From Alentia gelatinosa (Eukaryota > Annelida > Polychaeta > Phyllodocida > Polynoidae), in contig OX465579.1 in assembly GCA_950022655.1 (NCBI GenBank), forward strand, positions 48,339,950 through 48,403,949: a stretch of 64,000 nucleotides of DNA, in the 5' to 3' direction. Positions 34,660 through 46,539 of this stretch are shown piece after piece. The position numbers and the translations under genes are program-made. Position 1 is the stretch's first letter. Each line of letters starts with the position of its first letter. The notes under the pieces are model-generated. The model was not told the DNA's origin, did no database searches, and saw nothing but the letters and a program-made list of their open reading frames with translations.

Positions 34660-35110
34660 CCGTCAGCCGCAGAACCCACCGCCGTAATTTGCGTAAAAAG
34701 GCGCTACACCTGCGCTCTGCCGGAAGACCCAGGGGGCGGGGCCGGGGCGGGGTCTGGGGATCCCTGCGGAGGCTGACGGGGCCGGGGCTGGGGTGGATTG
34801 CGGCGGTAAATAGCGGGAGGGGCGGGGAGGGGAAAGGTTGACCGGGGCAATTGGCAGTCGGAACCTCCGGTCGCTGACACGCAGGAAGGAGTAGGAGCGT
34901 GCTGGTGGGGTGCTGAGGAGCGAGCGCCCTCTATGGCGGAAGCGTAAATTCGCCCGACAGAGGGCGTGGCGGCTGGTCACTAGGATGGGGTCAGAGGTCA
35001 CGGGGCGATTGGCGGAGTTGCGGACGCTGGCAGAGCTGGGCGCTGATCATTCATGGGGCTGGGGTGAGCGTCTGGCTAGAAGCTGTGTAGGGTCGGGAGG
35101 GTGCAAAAGA
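34660..35110. promoter_or_regulatory. CpG-rich islet with GC boxes, candidate promoter
   Basis: CpG is dense throughout. GC boxes (GGGGCGGGG type) occur at 34732-34742, 34744-34752 and within 34815-34832. An 8 bp inverted pair CGCCCTCT ... AGAGGGCG lies near 34925-34970. The composition stands out sharply from the AT-rich flanks. No TATA box or coding exon could be tied to it, so direction and target gene are unknown. It may equally be a simple GC-rich island with quadruplex potential. Confidence 0.3.
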
Positions 35111-35114
35111 AGTT

Positions 35115-38100
35115 GATGGGTAAGAACCTGAAGACGCTTCCTGAATTGTTTATATCCAATAGATACAAGTGATTAAGTCTGGTATATTATAGAAAGAGCT
35201 AGAGTGGAAACACCATGGTGGAGGACATACTTTGTATTATTATATACCGGTGCAGGAATGACCAACATATTGACTACGAATAGCTAAATACGTAGGATGG
35301 TGAAATGATTATAATGGATTTAGAATATGGGTGGACGCCAAGAAATCTGGGTGTATGGGAAATATATGAACAAAGGATGGCTGTTGTAGTCAGATTCCGA
35401 AATAATTCGAGTTTGGTATTTTCTTGGGCATTTAGGTATGATTAATTCGGTCTTTGGACCCAACTTCAATGTCCCCCGCCAACTTTATGCCTTGTGCATA
35501 TAACAATAAGGGCTATTAGTATAGACCTTGATACCCCCCCCCCCCTCCCCCGTACATCTAATCATGTGCAACTTCAATTAGAATATTTGAATCTTATATT
35601 GATCACTAATTTTGTATCATGACTTGGTTTCACCCACAAGTATATTGTAGACCTAATAATGCACATTACATTTCTTTGTCCCTGAATGTACTGTGGATTT
35701 GAGGTTACGTTAGGTCATTTCAGTCCAAAGTTAAATAATCCATTGGGGAACTCGAGACTATGTTTCTGGCCTTATACGTATCCAGAAAGAATCAATAGAT
35801 GTTGATTGGACATGAGGGAATGCCACACCCTAATCCCTCCCACCCACTCAACCCTTAAAACAATGGCGTGCGAAGAACAGACGGAGGGGAAGCCACGCTA
35901 GAAGCAACACCATGAAGGACTGGGAGCCACGGTATGACGTTCAGGGGAGGGAAGCCACTAGGACTAATTACGTTTTGGGTTTTTGTGCGCGTGTGAAGAT
36001 GATAAGAGGAACTGTGAGGGGGCACGTTTGGGGACGGTGCTTTAGTGCCAGGGTATTAAGTGGATTGTAGGCGCGATAGCACCCGCTGACTGAATGTTAA
36101 ACAATAGGTTGCGGGTGTTGTAATTGAATACTTCCTAAGCCACCCACGCTACACCGACTACCAAAGCAATGCTGGTCAATACAAATGCATTTGGAAATTT
36201 ATAACCCACATCCTGAGTGTTTTCGGAATTGTAGCTCTGTGGATTTCAGAATTACGCAAGGATTTGATTACGTTTTTTCACTGATAGAAATATCTATTAT
36301 TCAGACAAAGAGGCGTTATGGATTTTAATGTAAACCATTTTAGTTCCCCTTATTTGAGTAAAAAGGATTACGGATTTGAATTATAGCTGTAATGGGATTT
36401 TCCATTTGGGATCATGTTAGCCATTAAAACTGATCTAATACTCTAATAAGAACAATTGGACTACCCACGCCTTCTTCTTATCTGTAATTTTACATGTTTT
36501 GCACTGGGTAATCTGTCGATGATTGTCAATGCTTATTCCTTGTCTGAGATTAATCGCAGTTCAGACAAGTGAAGCCCCGGCACTGAGACAGAGGTGAATA
36601 CATATAGGCTGCCCTCTCTTGAGTCGGTCATCCGGACGGCCGTCAGTCCACTTCAGGGCCCGATTCCTAAAAGTCAAACTACATTTTCTCCACTCAGTCT
36701 CAATCAGCTTTCTCCTGACGGAAAAATACAGCTGTGGTTAGTAAGATTAGTTATGGATTATTGAACACTGATAGATAAAGATGTGATTATGTACCTTTCA
36801 TAACCGTTCTAGGCAGTGGAAATGTGACTACGTGAAACAGCTGAGATCTGTACTTTCCTCAGGATTCTTCTCAGGATACTGAATTTAGGAAGCGACCACA
36901 GATAAATACATTTCTGTAGTCAGGCATGGCTCTGCCTCGCCCTCGCCAGGCGCCAATAACTCCCTAATGACCCGTGAGAAGCAGGCTCCATCTCCTTAAC
37001 GCCTGTCATGTCGGATGCGCCGCGGCCCTGAGCTGTTGGCGCGCAGTTCGGAGTCTGAAGTGAGCTGCTCGCAGCACCAACGACAGCTGCGGGCTGAGGG
37101 CTATGTCTGACGTTATGATCTGATGACCCACACACTGACCTGCACCAAAATCGATCTCCAACCAGAGGCAGTTTGGCAGAGCGGAGGCATTTAGGAATTG
37201 CTGCTGAGATTGGTTTTGTGGAGGCGGCGTCCCCCAACGTCGTTTATGGTCGGCTATCATTGATATTAAACCAATACAACGCAATCTGGTTTAACCTCAT
37301 ATTCACGTTGCAATAATATGCATGTATGGAATATAAAGCAGATGCAGTTTGGTTATCTGCAAAAATTGATTTAATTTCTGCACTACTGTATGAGACTGCC
37401 TGCCCCCACCTCTTCTCTTATATAACTTATTGGTGCATAGCACGTCTGGCCACATAGCAGGCGGCCTATTGAAAACATCAGCCAAATTATAAAAAATATC
37501 TAGACTAAAGCAGGTGAAGGTACCACATATACAACTTATACGTCACTTCAATAGAGTGAGGGGAACCCATAGGTGTGGTGATATAATAGGATATGCCCGC
37601 TTTATCCTGGGCGTCCACACACCCTCTAAAACATACATGATTAACCGTTGGGGGATATACAGAACGTCGTATAACGGGAAAGAAGTCTATTACACCAAGG
37701 ATACAAAACGTGTGAATCTAATGAAAAAAGTGACTATCGCTGCCTATGTTTAGTCACGGAAATGACCAATTATATGGTGGCTACCAGCTGATTCTGCCAT
37801 GTCAAAACCTCATTTAGAAATACTGTATGACAGATGCCATTTGTTTCTGTCGGAAATTAAGCCCAGCCGTCTCACTCTAATTGATAGAAAAATTAATCAC
37901 GGGACCAACAGATTGTGGTTTTCCCCTAGAGACAGCAAAACTTGGTTGTAAACGGCGGTGGGTGTGAGGGGGAGAGCCGCAAGGGATTCGTTCTCAGTAA
38001 AGATAACACATGTAAAACTGCCGTGACATTCATTATTATATCGCTCTCATGGATTCCCATTTCATTTTGTTCATACCGTATTCTTTATTTGCATTATGAA

Positions 38101-39240
38101 GGCCCAATTCAAACTACTGCGCTTTAATGGACCATGTGGAGGAAAAAACGTATTTCCTTGGTGAGGGACATTTCCCATTGCTGTTTAAAACGAATCGCTC
38201 GTTGAGGATTGAAGTGACTCAATTACAAGACAACTGGAGACGGGTCCATGAAACTGCCTTCCGTGGAGGTTAGGTTGTCTTCCTTATCCAGTAAAGTCCA
38301 TCAGACTACCGACCTACTGCTACCCACATCAGTCATACACCCTTCTGTCAGTCCACCCCCTCCCCACCACCATGAAGCACCCTCCTAATATCTCCCGACC
38401 AGTCATGTCCACTCATGACTAAGCGAATCTCTGCTTGGAGAGAAATCTGATCATTCCGTCTCCCGATGGCAGGATGTTGGACTTCTAGTTTCTTTTCAGA
38501 GAGATGAATTCCTCATTTAAACGCTATCAAAATGGGTTAACACTGGATCATATCTATATTGAACTCTCATGTATAGGTCATATGAATATTCCATTCAGAT
38601 TGAAACTATAATCCATCGGTCTATGACATATTACAATTATAGTCGGCTGGATATTCCCTATTCTACTAATTCGTTACATCTATACATTAAGGAAATATGA
38701 ATTATTCTAGGATGTGATCGGATGGAATTGCAAACCTTTTCCACAATACGTTCTCTGTCCTTGTATTTTTCTCTATGGAGCATCTATCCTGGTTGAGTCT
38801 TTTACTCCGGACACAAATTATATATCTATTAAATGCTATCATCATTGTATTAAATAAAAACGTAGGTATGTGTGTATTGGCATCATTTCTATGTTTTTCT
38901 TATTATCATATACCTCAGATTGTTTATAAATCGTCAAAACTGAATGTACCTTCACTCTGTTGGCACTGTCACTCTCACCCAGTAAGGTGAGTTCATCACA
39001 AGATTAACCCGGAAGTCAAATATAATCACCTAGCTGAGGTTAGGTTCAGACAAGCTTCCTGCTACTCATAGACACAGCGCGATCAGGAGAGTGAAGTTAA
39101 TTAACATATTTTTGTGCATGCACAGTCAGCACATCCGTTTCATAAGTTCAGAGACGTGTTATAGAATACCTAGAAGTGTGTAATGACCAAACATTGAGGT
39201 ATCTAACATGAGGTATTCACCTAATACAGTTTAGATGTTG
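35115..39240. other. non-coding stretch
   Basis: No gene recognised. A C12 run lies at 35534-35545, followed by T and more C. The minus frames near 36920-37284 overlap each other in GC-rich DNA and show no motif. Confidence 0.6.
35534..35545. repeat. poly(C) run, 12 bases
   Basis: Twelve C, then T and five more C. Simple homopolymer tract. Confidence 0.85.
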
Positions 39241-39260
39241 TAAACATGTGAAAAAAATGA

Positions 39261-39732
39261 ATAACAACAAGTTCACTCGACGAGATATGCAGCGGGAGAC
39301 ACATAGACTGTCAGTCACCGTAACTTGGCACTGTGGGTGCGTGAGTGAACTTGTTGTTATCGATTGATTTTGCATATTTAAGCTATTTAAACTGTATCAA
39401 GGTGGAGCCCCACTAAATACCTTGATATTTGGTCATTGCACATTTTTAGTTGTTACGGGAGTTTATGGAATATTTCCGAACTTTCGAAGCAGCAGCGGTC
39501 CTCCCAACGCATAGCCAACATCATCTTTCCATGGCTACCAACTTCCAGTCTGTGTGTCAACTGCCATGGACATCGGAGAGTGAGCTTGTTGATATCGATT
39601 CATTTTGTATATCCAAGCTGGATCGCACGACCACCCCACATTAGATACCTCCAAATTTAGTGATTACACACTTTTGCTCATTACGGGGCGTTTATAAAAT
39701 GTATCCAAAGTCACAAAGTAGTGGCGTCCGGC
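39261..39732. repeat. fold-back plus diverged tandem duplication
   Basis: An 18 bp arm ATAACAACAAGTTCACTC at 39261-39278 is exactly inverted at 39343-39360, with homology fading outward. The segment 39304-39500 is then repeated in direct orientation, diverged, at 39547-39732. Shared words include GAGTGA(A/G)CTTGTTG(T/A)TATC, ATTTTG.ATAT, TTACGGG and GTTTAT. So one sequence is present three times: once inverted and partial, and twice in tandem with a period near 240 bp. No reading frame is preserved between the copies. Confidence 0.6.
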
Positions 39733-39734
39733 AT

Positions 39735-41505
39735 TTAAAAAAAAAATTTCTGCCCAGACGAGTGATTCCGGCCTATCAGCCAACCAGAATGCATTTTTTT
39801 CTCTCATTAATTTCTTTATTGATGCATAACTAGTACACAACAGGTCCTTTCAGGTCGGATAAAACAGGCTGTGAGTATCAGCCTTCAAGTAGGCTGGTTT
39901 TCATCCCTTGGGCCTAACGCATATTTTGTTACCTTCATATCCCACTATTTTATATACAAAAATCCGTATATAAGATCAGATACCCTGACAACTTATATCT
40001 GGAACACTACAGACTTTATATTAATCAAGATAGCAAGTTGTAAGAGGCATATAAAAATAACGCAATACATGATATAACTTTGTATATAACAACGACATCT
40101 CATACATATCCATAATATATTTCAGATACATATTCTTTCATACATGTGTTTGATATTGATTTAAACTCATTTTAGGTAAATACACTACAAGTTGCAGGAG
40201 GTAACTTGTTCCAAGATACTGCTTTGTTATAAATCAGTGAGTTAATTAAAGCATTATAGTTGGGTCTTGCTACAAACAGTAAAGGTGCGTCATAGTTCTG
40301 TGTACGGCCTGGTCTCAGGTATCTTTAAAAGGGGTTCTGGAGATATTTCCCAAAGGTGTCCTCCCCGCGAGCTTTAGGTATGTTTTTATACACTATTTGT
40401 CTGTAAAAGATTTTACCTCCGTTACCCTTCGCATGCCGTGAGGAAAACCTTTTAGCAACCAATACGATTGAATGTTGACGTCCGTCCTCGTCCAATCAAA
40501 TTGAGGCACCGGGAACAAAGCCCGAGCGGGTCTGCGGCCTAGATCGGCTCATTGTGGTAGTGTTACCGTAAGGTACAGTCTCGTCTACCTCTTCTCATGT
40601 TTTTATAGAATAATTTTGCAATGTTTGTAATTTGTAAGTGTAAGATTTCGCCGTTATTGCATAGTTAGTGCATAGGTATACAATAATAGCATTTTTATAC
40701 GTAGTCACAGTGTAATCAAACTTCATTGCATGCTCTTTAGATAAAGATTAGTGGGTAGTGGGCAAAGAGTCCCTATTTCAGGTTAAAATAAACACCGATT
40801 ACAATACATTTGTATTAATAATCGGGACCTTTCAAATAATTTATCTTCACATTACATGGGGACTGTACTAGTTTTGTGGACGGTCACAAAGAGCGTTCCA
40901 TTTTACGGCCTTAAGAAGGGTAACCAATCACGTTGGTCGTTGCATGTGACATCGGCTGGAGGGTGTAATGGTCCACGTGACTGGCATGCTAGGAGGGAAG
41001 AATGCATCGCAGCGAGAAGATAAGCCTTATTTTGTGAGTGGACCTACGAAGGCATCGTCAGACTGCTGACTCCACCCAAAGCCAAACTAATCCTTATTTT
41101 TACCTCGCCCAAATTTGTATTGAATGAATGCCACTACCAAACTGCCAATGCTACTTCTACTATACTATTTTCCTTGCATTCACATGAAACCCTTTCCCAT
41201 GTTCAATGATTAAATACTCTCCATGTTCCATTTCTATGGTAGACAGGATCATAACACATACACTCCGCATGCCACTCACGCTATCGTGACTAGTAGGACT
41301 GTCCTACTCATACAGAAATAGCTGTTATCCCTTGCTGTCATGGACATTAATCAGTACTTACCTGGACATGCTACCTATAAAAAACGTCCTAGACCAGACC
41401 CCTGTATGAATCAGACGTTTTATTATAGGTGAGATCATTGATGACTGACACGAACATGGAGTCAGTGAGACCTGATCACCATAGACTCGATACCTGGTAC
41501 TGATC
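39735..41505. other. non-coding stretch
   Basis: AT-rich DNA without a recognisable gene or repeat. An A-rich run lies at 39738-39748. Confidence 0.6.
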
Positions 41506-41510
41506 AACAT

Positions 41511-41712
41511 AGCTGACTGTGTACTACTGAAGTCCACAGGACTGGGTGCGTATTGCTGTAATCCGGAGGCTGAGTGCGTACTACTGTAATCCACAGGGCT
41601 GAGTGTGTTTTACTGTAAATCAGATGGCTGAGTGTGTACTACTTTAACACACATGGCAGAGTGTGTGTTATTGTAGTCCACAGGGCCGAATGGGTACTAC
41701 TGTAACACACAC
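41511..41712. repeat. minisatellite, about 29 bp unit, seven copies
   Basis: The unit is approximately GGCTGAGTGTGTACTACTGT followed by AATCCACAG. It is repeated with starts near 41513, 41540, 41569, 41598, 41627, 41655 and 41684, with several substitutions per copy. The array ends in a short CA run. Confidence 0.8.
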
Positions 41713-41715
41713 ACA

Positions 41716-44700
41716 CCTGAATTTGTCTTGCTGAAAAGCACAGCTGACGCCAGAAGCATTGTGCGGCCACAACTGCCTCTGACTTTAATCCGTACCATTT
41801 ACCAAATTACTCATCTTTATCAGCCCTATTTCAGAGATTCTTATGGTACCAGTGAATCAACGATTTTCCGTTAAAGTGTATGATATGAACCACCTTAATA
41901 TCTTTCTGTCTATTAGGGGGGTTATACCCACTAAATATCCGGCTATGGTATCATGGGCGGAGCCAAGGGCGAGAGCTTACTCACAGAAAATCGCTTGCCT
42001 TTGAAAGGTGGAACTCTTACCGGCACTTAAATTGTAGATTGAACGAGATATGGATAGATCCAGAATCATTTAAAATGAAGTCTCCAGGTGTGTTATAAAG
42101 AAGTGTGATATTCAAATACGACCCGTAACCCGAATCAAACAAAAAAAACATGCTATAGAACAATAATAGTGCAACCATGTTAGCATGTCAAACACGTCTA
42201 AATCATGATTGCTATTCTGATACTTTCTAGAAGATATTACTCAATGGGATTAATTTTATATATTAAGAACTAAGATGACGCAAAATGAAGAGTTTAACTC
42301 AAGAATACTTAAAACTGGCTTCAATCACTTTAGATAAAAACCATGGATCCTATTAAATAGGCATATGCCGAAGCTCAACGATGGATTGATCACATATACA
42401 GCGGCGTTGGATCGTACACATGTAACCATATATAGGAAGTTCACATGTAACCTGATGACTATTAGATTAGATAAACGAATTACGCCTATTCTAAAAAAAA
42501 CTATTTTCCATGTTTCATGTCCAGTAATGAATAAAGTTTGACAAATCAAAGTCCTTATAGAAATCCGTTATATAGTTCAAAGACATGGATGCAATGTCCA
42601 GCTTTTAAGATGTTCAAATTTATGGTAGAGCAAAGCATACACAATCCATTCCAAGTAATGCTCATCAGATGTGGGCAGACGAGCAGCTAATGCATCTAAA
42701 GAAGTGTAGCCTGTACAATAGAACATTTGTCTTGAGCTAGTACGGTCTGTCAATGATATGCAATACCTAGGTCTGAGCACCGTCTGCTGACAGTTCCCAA
42801 TGCACTACAATGCATAGTGTCAAAAATCACAAACAATCGGGAACCTTTTTATTTTACACAAACATCTAGACTAAGAACATCGGCATGCATCGTAATCGGT
42901 TTCTAGGTACATCGTAAGCTCTGCCGTAGATAATTTCGAGCTCAGTGGACCCCGGTCCTATGCGTCATCATATATATTGACATTGCCCTATTTCTTCTCA
43001 CAATTGTGAGATTCAACTTCTTTTACATTACTCTCACAGCTGCGTTATCATTCTATTCATCCTCTGGTGGATAGCAGATAAATCAATATAACAACTAACC
43101 ATTATCACTCACAACATTTGACTAAATATGGTATTGTTAACAAAGGACAGTAATATCTCTTATTAGCTGTTGAATTAAATACAATTAACAATGATAGGGT
43201 TATGACTAGGTAGTTGATAGAAACTCTGTACCTGAAACAACAGTTATTCAAATTACTACCAACAGAAAATTAAATAAAGTAATTTTCACAAATGAATAGA
43301 TAACTATTTCAAAGATATTCACTGTTTGCATGCTGAGTGGTTCTCGTTTTAATTATTAATGTGTAGGATTACATTACCATGACCATGTCAAAGTACACTC
43401 TACAGATTTACGGATCGTTATGCTTCACCGAATTCAGATTTTTTTGTGACCATGACCCACCGATATCCAATCCATTCCCCATGCGCGACGGAATCCATAA
43501 TCCCGAGGGAGAGTTGCTACATAGAGCACATTATGATCCACATTTGGGGAATTCTACAATAGGGACGACTTCGTCGGAATGGGCTTGCCGTTTCCCCTCA
43601 TGAATATTAATAAGGCGCCTGTCAATGCGCGGAACAATCGTTGGCACTTTGAAGCAGTGATATTTGACCCTGGCCCGCGTATCAAGCCAGTGCCTCTCAC
43701 CGTCGGTCAATTCGTCAAATCGATCTCAAATGTAACATAAATCTCCATTAGATCACGTGACCGAGATGGGTGGAGCCTCGCCATAATGTGAAGAGATGGA
43801 GGGGAGAGGGAGGGGAAGTCAGGAGGGAGGGAGGGAGGGAGGGAGGGCACGGGGAGAGGAGGAAAGGGGTCATGGCTAGAACACAGTCAGCTCTGATTAT
43901 CTTCAAATACAACTCTAGCTCAAAGCCAGCCATCAGTAGACAATGTCTCCTTCACCGAACATTGCTTGCGATTCCATGTTAAGTTCTATAGGTAGATCGG
44001 GACAGTGAATTAAATAATAACATTTGTTACAATATACTTCACCCTTCACATTTTCTTATTGCATCCAATAATTGTATTATATCAAATCACCCTATATTGC
44101 CCCTCACCGTGATATGACCTTGGCTGAGAGGATGACACATAGTCCCCATCAAGCAACATCAAATCAGGACGTCTACAGTTCTGAACTATAAAAAGGTATT
44201 TCTCCTTTGAATACAGCAGTGATTATGGGAGCGCCATCAAGGGCAGGGGACACTGTATGAGGGTAGATCAGGAGGGGCGCAGAGGCGGGCTGACCACCCC
44301 AATCTGATGAAGACGCGTACTCCTTGACCCTGATCTAGGACAAAGGGGTGGTCAGGTGCACCCTCTTACCCTCTCCCCTCACCCCCAACGACAGTGTGAA
44401 CAGGTGAGACCCTCAACTCGGATGGGAAATATTCTCACCTGACTCAGGCTTCTTTGATGTGGAACACGACGTCCAATACAGGAGTTCCCATCCAATTCCA
44501 CATGTCTTTTGATGCTTGTTTTCATACAGATATCAAGGTCAACATGTATGTGTCACATGTGTGACGGTATCCGAGGCCATAATCAGATGAAAGGTTTCCA
44601 TTGATATCTATACATACACACATATACAGTGTATATGAGGTGTTTTGATATTTATTCTCATACATCAATAGAAGTGCAATGTGTATGGTATTCATTCTAA

Positions 44701-46440
44701 TTTCCTCCACTGAAATCATTTTCATCTTGTCCTTGTTCATGCTTACCTATTATTTTACCTTGGGTTAAAATCTAAATCTAAAAGAATGTTACCTAAGTAA
44801 TCCAATTATCAAATCAGTCCAGCTCACAGATAACCTTATTGAAGTGCATGTATATGAATAGCAATATCACCTTTCTGTTGGGGAAGTCAATCGAGCTGTG
44901 CTTTTGTCCAGTGAATATGACCCCCTTGCAACCATAGCTCACAATGAACAGATGTGGATCATGAGAGCCACTCATGAATTTGAAATAAGGAGTCATGATT
45001 GTAATCCTACTCGGTGCTGCCTGTACATCTTGTTGATCCTACATGTACTCCACAGGACGGGGATATTTACTGGGGACGCTCTGACCTCTGAACCCTTATC
45101 TTTAGTGAGCAGTTCTTCATCAATAAGTAAAAGTCACATGCCTAGAACCTGTTTTCAAACGTTCTGTCGAGCAGCTCGTCATGAGGATCGGTTCATGTCA
45201 AACAATACTTCGACTGGTAATTGAGACTAATGTATTCTCTAACTGTCATGTGGTTGTGGGGCCTCAGTGAAAGCTGGGTGTTGCCTGGATAGAAGCAGCT
45301 ACTCGCAGACTGAGTCAGCTTGTTAATGATGTAAATAACACCCTAGGGACTCAACAGCTGTCTAATGTGAATCCTATCAGGCAAACCCACGCACGAGACA
45401 AGGCTGATGATATGGGGTACCACAGACCTTGTCTTCTTTTTCATTAATCACTTTATCCATTTCTTAGTTTCTCTATTCAGTAAAATACAGTTCATAGAAT
45501 TCTATATATTCAAATTAATCTGTTACTTAATATGCATATTATAAATAATAGGTAAATTTGTTTGATGATCACCTTCATCAATATTTGCATCTGAGCAGAT
45601 TTAATAAAATTCAGTCTTTGGAATTCCTTTCCCCCTCAGATGGGTGGTTAATTGTATCACAACGTCAGATATCAGAATTCAGTAATGTGCCATAGCTATT
45701 ACATGATTTACTAACAGAAAATAATCTAGTTTGACCCTGATGAGGTACAAGTTTCTGATTTTAGAAACTACACGAGGTTCAGATCATGGCACGATCGAAC
45801 CAATGGAAGAACGCTGGTCGACTCCAGCGAATGTACAATTTTGTCCCTTATATATTTACCTGAATAAAAAAAACCCCAAAAAAACCCCAATGAAATGGCA
45901 GTGATAGCAAAACGAAAATGATCGAATGGACCGAAAGCAAATAATATTATAGTTCATAACATTTGATCCTTGTGACATATGTATCTTTCAAAAGAAGTAT
46001 TTTCAATGATTACAGACATGATCTGTATGCTTTATTTTTGAGCTAAAATGTTGCAACGTTATAGCCTGGTTTTAGTATACCATCAACATGGATTGAGAAA
46101 AGGTTCACTTAACCAGTGCCCAAACATGAGCAAGCGTTGGTTAGCGTTAACCTAATTTGATAAGGGAGGGGGACTTTACGCACCATTACCTTCTGCCATA
46201 CTTGTCCTTTGAAGCTGAAGCCAATCAGGGTGGCTTTAATGACGTCATTGTTCAATAGCCGAGTACGCCAGTCATTTGGGCTAAAGGCGCATAAATCGAC
46301 ATGGGATTATGACTCCTATACCAGGCTGACGCTACCTGAAGTTACCTGTGTAGGTGTGGCATTGGGTCATCACATCAGTCCCAGGTAGTGATTGGCACGG
46401 GTACAGTTCCCTCAAAAATTGAAGTCCTAACTGATTGACT
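41716..46440. other. non-coding stretch
   Basis: No gene recognised. It contains a (GGGA)n tract at 43821-43848 and an A7C4 A7C4 run near 45866-45888. The 108-codon plus frame at 44898-45224 has no motif. Confidence 0.6.
43821..43848. repeat. (GGGA)n microsatellite
   Basis: About 28 bp of GGGA repeats within a longer purine-rich strand (43790-43870). Confidence 0.85.
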
Positions 46441-46446
46441 CGCAGC

Positions 46447-46484
<38 letters not shown>
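46447..46484. repeat. (TTG)n microsatellite
   Basis: About 38 bp of perfect TTG repeats, about 20 bp from a (TAG)n tract. Confidence 0.95.
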
Positions 46485-46500
46485 AGAAGTAGTAGTACTG

Positions 46501-46503
<3 letters not shown>

Positions 46504-46535
<32 letters not shown>
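46504..46535. repeat. (TAG)n microsatellite
   Basis: About 32 bp of GTA/TAG repeats following the TTG tract; a compound trinucleotide microsatellite. Confidence 0.95.
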
Positions 46536-46539
46536 ATAA

